Assembly: GCA_900556165.1 (NCBI GenBank)
Contig: USNP01000029.1
Coordinates: 1-7,057, forward strand
Reading direction: 5' to 3'
DNA: 7,057 nt
Source: an uncultured bacterium
GTDB taxonomy: Bacteria; Patescibacteriota; Saccharimonadia; Saccharimonadales; Saccharimonadaceae
Positions 4,173 to 7,057 of the stretch are shown here, piece after piece. The translations under genes were made by a program, and so were the position numbers. The notes under the pieces were generated by a model. The model searched no databases, was not told where the DNA came from, and worked only from the letters and a program-made list of their open reading frames with translations. Position 1 is the first letter of the stretch, and each line of letters starts with the position of its first letter.

Positions 4173-5036
4173 TCATTTTGTTATTTTCGAAATAATAAAT
4201 TGTTCAGCATCAGATAAATTTAGCCAATTAATATCTTTATTCCTTTTCATGAAAGTTATCTGCCTTTTAGCTAGCCTCCAGTCTTGTATATTCATCTTTT
4301 CAATTAATTCATTATCACTCAACTCACCACTTAAGTACTTTTCAATTAGCGGATATGCATTAGCTGTTACAGCCTCGGAACCAATTCCATATTTTTGTTT
4401 AACTTTTTTATACTCTTCTATAATTCCCGAGTTAAAAAATTGTTCATTTCTTAACGAGATTCTTTCTCGAAGCTTTTCGAGATCTGTTGTAATTCCTACA
4501 ACAATATTATTATATTTATTGTATTTATTACAACCTCCAACCTTTTTACTTATGCTTTTCTCTATAGCTCGAATTAAATAACGCTTATTTTTATTGTTTT
4601 CAGGCATTTCAATTTTATTTTCAAAAATATATTGCTGCAACTCTTCAATACTTTTTTGACTCAGTTTTTTTCGAAACTTTTCATCAACATCCCCACCAAA
4701 TTTATAATCATATAAGACTGCATCAATATACAGACCAGTTCCTCCAACTAAAAATGGAATTTTCCCTCGACTTAAAATATCCTCAATCTTGGAATATGCA
4801 TACTCCTTAAAATCTGCCACTGTAAAGCGTTCACCAGGCACAGCTAAATCAAAGCCCCAATGCGGAACACCATCTCGCTCCTCGATAGTTGGCTTAGCTG
4901 AAGCTATATCAATATCCTTATAAATTGCACGTGAATCTGCAGAAATAATCTCACCGCCAAAAAGCTTGGCTAATTTAATAGCCAAGCCAGTTTTCCCACT
5001 TGCAGTAGGTCCGGTAATTATAATTAATGTATTCAT
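4173..5036 (-). CDS. miaA: tRNA dimethylallyltransferase
   Basis: MiaA transfers dimethylallyl from DMAPP to N6 of A37 in tRNAs that read UNN codons, the first step toward ms2i6A. The 287-aa product is slightly short for the family (about 300-316). It shows the P-loop GPTASGKT (9-16), ISADSRAIYKDIDIASAKPT (31-50, with the catalytic Asp34), VPHWGFDL...FTVADF (57-76), VGGTGLYIDAV (97-107) and the C-terminal AKRQITFMKR. The usual SRQ(V/I)Y reads SRAIY, and the 'TR.yAKRQ.TWFR' end is relaxed to DWRLAKRQITFMKR. Its ATG lies three bases after the thrS stop with no clear Shine-Dalgarno, so translation probably depends on ribosomes finishing thrS. It ends in TGA, evidence for the standard code. Pairing with thrS makes a tRNA-charging and tRNA-modification unit. 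Confidence 0.95.
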   Translation of the reverse strand: MNTLIIITGPTASGKTGLAIKLAKLFGGEIISADSRAIYKDIDIASAKPTIEERDGVPHWGFDLAVPGERFTVADFKEYAYSKIEDILSRGKIPFLVGGTGLYIDAVLYDYKFGGDVDEKFRKKLSQKSIEELQQYIFENKIEMPENNKNKRYLIRAIEKSISKKVGGCNKYNKYNNIVVGITTDLEKLRERISLRNEQFFNSGIIEEYKKVKQKYGIGSEAVTANAYPLIEKYLSGELSDNELIEKMNIQDWRLAKRQITFMKRNKDINWLNLSDAEQFIISKITK

Positions 5037-5039
5037 GGT

Positions 5040-6863
5040 TTATATATTTTGAAGAAAATCAGCAAGTGATTGTAGCAAAACTTTCTCTTCAACAAATTCG
5101 CCATCTTTTCTAAAACGGACACTCACTTCATTATTCTCTTTATCTTTAGGTCCAACGATTAACTGAACTGGAATTTTCATCGCAGTAGCCTCGCGAATCT
5201 TTTTGCCCAAAGATTCATTTCGATTATCAACAGAATAACGAATTTCATTGAATTTAACTGGCAAGTTAAGTACAGTCTCAGAAAGAATTTTCAAAATTTC
5301 TTCAACGTAATCATTTAAAGTATCATTAATTGTTAAAATTCGAACTTGTTCTGGAGCTGCCCAAAAATCGAACCAACCAGCCTTATGCTCAATATAAACA
5401 CTCATAAATCGCTCAATCGAACCAAGCAAAGCACAGTGAATCATCACTGGTCGTTCATCTTGACCTTCAGAATTTTTATATGAAAGCTCAAATCGTTCTG
5501 GTTGGACAAAATCTAATTGCACAGTTGCAACTTGATGCTCTCGGCTAATTGCGTCGGTTGCCATAAAATCAATTTTCGGACCATAAAATGCTGCTTCACC
5601 TTCTTCTTCGAAATAATCTAAGTTATTCGAAATTACTGCTTTTTTAAGCTGATTTTGTGCACTTTCCCAAACAGATAAGTCGCCAAGATAGCTATCAGAA
5701 TCATCACGATAACTTAAACGCACGCGAAGTTTCATTCCAATTCCAGAGTAAAGCTCGTGAGCTGCCGCCAATAAGTTTTGAATTTCTCCCTCAATTTGAT
5801 CAGTTCGGCAAAAAATATGCGAGTCATCTTGAGTTAATGAACGAACACGGTTCAAACCACCAAGCTCGCCAGTCTGTTCATCACGATAATCTGTTGTTGT
5901 TTCAAGATAGCGAATTGGCAAATCTTTATAACTTCGTGGATTTGAATCAAAAATTTGTGTATGGTGAGGGCAATTCATAGGTTTTAAAGCAAATTGACCG
6001 CCAGTAACCTGCGATTTCACCAAGAAAAGTTCTTCACCAAATTTTGCCCAGTGACCAGATTTTTCATACAAATCTTTTTTAGTAATGTGTGGAGTCCAAA
6101 CTTTTTCGAAACCGTATTTTTGACGTAATTGATTTGAATAGTTTGCCAAAACATCGCGCAAAATTGTTCCGCGAGGCGTGAAGAGTGGTAAACCAATTCC
6201 TACAAGTGGTGAAACAGTATATAAATCAAGTTCTTTACCAAGCTTACGATGATCACGTTTTTTGGCTTCTTCCATTCGATCAAGATATTCATCAAGTTCT
6301 TCTTGCGTTTCGAAAGCTACACCATAAAGCCGCTGCATTTGCGGATTTTTTTCATCACCACGCCAATAAGCACCCGCCACACGCATCAACTTAAAAGCAC
6401 CAACTTCGCCAGTGTTTGAAAGATGCGGACCACGGCACAAATCTTTGTAATTTCCATTCATATAGAAACTTACTGTTTCCGCGCCATTACCAAGCTCAAA
6501 ATCACCTTCCGCAAGGATTTTTGCGTCTGTTGTGCCAGTATTTTTTAAATCATTCAAAAGCTCTAATTTATAAGGCTGGTTAGTTTCTTTTGCCCAAGAA
6601 ATTGCTTCTTCAATTGAAATTTCGCTTCGCACAAAATCTTGTTTTTCAGCAATAATTCGCCGCATTGCTTTTTCAATTTTACCAAAATTTTTCTCTGAAA
6701 TTTTATTTTCGCCCAAGTCAATATCGTAATAAAATCCATCGTTAATTGCTGGCCCCACACCGAACTTTGCATCTGGGTAAATTCGTTGAACTGCTGCTGC
6801 CATAATATGCGCAAGGCTGTGGCGCATTTTGAAAAGTTTTTCGTCTTTTTCTTTGTTCTCCAC
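5040..6863 (-). CDS. thrS: Threonyl-tRNA synthetase lacking the TGS domain
   Basis: This class II synthetase charges tRNA-Thr. The 607-aa product starts almost directly in the N2 editing domain: RHSLAHIMAAAV (14-25, the editing HxxxH at His15/His19) and DLCRGPHL (141-148, Cys143 and His147). The catalytic domain follows: motif 1 near GLPLFTPRGT (224-233), MNCPHH (296-301), motif 2 around YRDEQTGELGGLNRVRSLTQDDSH (326-349, Arg327) and motif 3 GSIERF (481-486). Zinc ligands Cys298, His349 and His476 are all present. The C-terminal anticodon-binding domain runs from about 500 to the end. The roughly 60-residue TGS (N1) domain of E. coli ThrRS is missing, and the 92 bases up to tRNA-Val cannot encode it. 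The start is GTG (6861-6863), nine bases from AAAGGA (6873-6878). In MIHCALLGS a Cys replaces the usual Arg after the zinc His. Confidence 0.96.
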   Translation of the reverse strand: MENKEKDEKLFKMRHSLAHIMAAAVQRIYPDAKFGVGPAINDGFYYDIDLGENKISEKNFGKIEKAMRRIIAEKQDFVRSEISIEEAISWAKETNQPYKLELLNDLKNTGTTDAKILAEGDFELGNGAETVSFYMNGNYKDLCRGPHLSNTGEVGAFKLMRVAGAYWRGDEKNPQMQRLYGVAFETQEELDEYLDRMEEAKKRDHRKLGKELDLYTVSPLVGIGLPLFTPRGTILRDVLANYSNQLRQKYGFEKVWTPHITKKDLYEKSGHWAKFGEELFLVKSQVTGGQFALKPMNCPHHTQIFDSNPRSYKDLPIRYLETTTDYRDEQTGELGGLNRVRSLTQDDSHIFCRTDQIEGEIQNLLAAAHELYSGIGMKLRVRLSYRDDSDSYLGDLSVWESAQNQLKKAVISNNLDYFEEEGEAAFYGPKIDFMATDAISREHQVATVQLDFVQPERFELSYKNSEGQDERPVMIHCALLGSIERFMSVYIEHKAGWFDFWAAPEQVRILTINDTLNDYVEEILKILSETVLNLPVKFNEIRYSVDNRNESLGKKIREATAMKIPVQLIVGPKDKENNEVSVRFRKDGEFVEEKVLLQSLADFLQNI

Positions 6864-6905
6864 TCTTTAAATTCCTTTCGAAAATAATATTTTTAACTAC
6901 CTTTT

Positions 6906-6934
6906 ATTTTATCACCACTTGAATTTTCTTGCAA
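6906..6934 (-). promoter_or_regulatory. Promoter of thrS-miaA cluster
   Basis: On the minus strand TTGCAA (6929-6934), a 17-base spacer and TAAAAT (6906-6911) preceded by TGA (extended -10) form the promoter. The predicted leader is about 36 nt, too short for the T-box or operator hairpins that control thrS in other bacteria. Confidence 0.75.
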
Positions 6935-6947
6935 GCTTTGTTAAAAT
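6919..6947 (+). promoter_or_regulatory. Promoter of tRNA-Val
   Basis: TTGAAT (6919-6924), a 17-base spacer and TAAAAT (6942-6947) preceded by TGT (extended -10). Transcription should start near 6954, only a couple of bases before the mature tRNA, so little 5' leader would remain for RNase P to remove. It interleaves with the thrS promoter. Confidence 0.75.
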
Positions 6948-6955
6948 AAAAACAT

Positions 6956-7032
6956 GGGCGATTAGCTCAGTTGGCTAGAGCGTCACATTGACGTTGTGAA
7001 AGTCAGAGGTTCAAGTCCTCTATCGCCCACCA
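6956..7032 (+). tRNA. tRNA-Val, anticodon GAC
   Basis: A full 77-nt cloverleaf: acceptor GGGCGAT/ATCGCCC (6956-6962 with 7022-7028), D stem GCTC/GAGC, anticodon stem TCACA/TGTGA (6983-6987 with 6995-6999) with loop TTGACGT giving anticodon GAC (6990-6992), and T arm AGAGG-TTCAAGT-CCTCT. The discriminator is A7029 and CCA is encoded (7030-7032). GAC reads valine codons GUC and GUU. It diverges from thrS. The remaining 25 bases of the window show no feature I can support. Confidence 0.97.
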
Positions 7033-7057
7033 ACTTACAATATATCCTTTACTTATA

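Noticed and set aside
4249..4581. Plus-strand 110-codon open frame inside miaA
   Set aside because: Antisense shadow of the conserved MiaA C-terminal half; no promoter or Shine-Dalgarno seen.
5657..6394. Plus-strand open frames inside thrS (5657-5980, 6185-6394)
   Set aside because: They are antisense to strongly conserved ThrRS coding sequence, have biased His/Gln-rich composition and no recognisable motif.
54..6884. Frequent TTCGAA-like words across the window as a possible signal
   Set aside because: Most occurrences fall in coding sequence as Phe-Glu or Arg-Lys codon pairs in a CGA/GAA-rich genome; the few intergenic copies show no constant position. A composition-corrected count would be needed.
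6864..6899. T-box or ThrRS operator in the thrS leader
   Set aside because: The predicted leader is only about 36 nt, without a T-box core, specifier hairpin or anticodon-like stem-loop.
1..7057. Alternative genetic code (UGA as glycine)
   Set aside because: miaA ends properly in TGA at its family length, and no in-frame UGA interrupts conserved genes.
1..7057. Mobile element, CRISPR array, toxin-antitoxin or defence system
   Set aside because: No repeats with regular spacers, no transposase, integrase or inverted-repeat ends, and all protein genes fit housekeeping or small conserved families. The short inverted repeats seen are terminators or RNA stems.

Overview
This is a low-GC, compact, housekeeping stretch of a bacterial chromosome. 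It most resembles a Patescibacteria (CPR) genome, perhaps Saccharibacteria. The reasons are the small genes packed tightly together, a threonyl-tRNA synthetase without its TGS domain, a winged-helix regulator fused to a degenerate nucleotidyltransferase domain, a reduced COG2220-type metallo-beta-lactamase-fold protein, and heavy use of CGA for arginine even in ribosomal protein genes. UGA is used as a stop (miaA ends in TGA), so the UGA-glycine code of Gracilibacteria and SR1 does not apply. The lineage call is inference; no 16S rRNA gene is present.

Layout, left to right. Positions 1-123 hold the last 40 codons of a ComM/YifB-type AAA+ ATPase. A promoter at 129-157 drives the classic translation operon infC-rpmI-rplT (206-1252). 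infC begins at a non-canonical ATT codon. A hairpin that can terminate in both directions follows, and converging on it from the minus strand is the RNase P RNA gene (about 1312-1636). Immediately upstream of rnpB on the same strand is an unlabelled 143-nt RNA (about 1665-1807) with its own promoter and a closing stem that doubles as terminator. Its fold resembles 6S RNA. Next come a minus-strand site-2-type M50 membrane protease (1856-2488) and, diverging from it, rpmB (2573-2761).

From 6863 down to 2843 the minus strand carries a cluster: thrS, miaA, the winged-helix/NT protein and the MBL-fold protein. It ends at a terminator back to back with that of rpmB. tRNA-Val(GAC) diverges from thrS at 6956-7032.

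Functionally the window is about translation: initiation factor 3, three large-subunit proteins, a tRNA, its maturation (RNase P, MiaA) and a synthetase. Membrane proteolysis and two poorly understood small proteins are added. I see no phage, IS element, CRISPR array, toxin-antitoxin or defence system. The unusual parts are in the expression signals: an AUU start, two genes that look leaderless with identical -10 to ATG spacing, two pairs of interleaved divergent promoters, and extended -10 (TGn) elements at six of eight predicted promoters. The 6S-like RNA is the other notable item.
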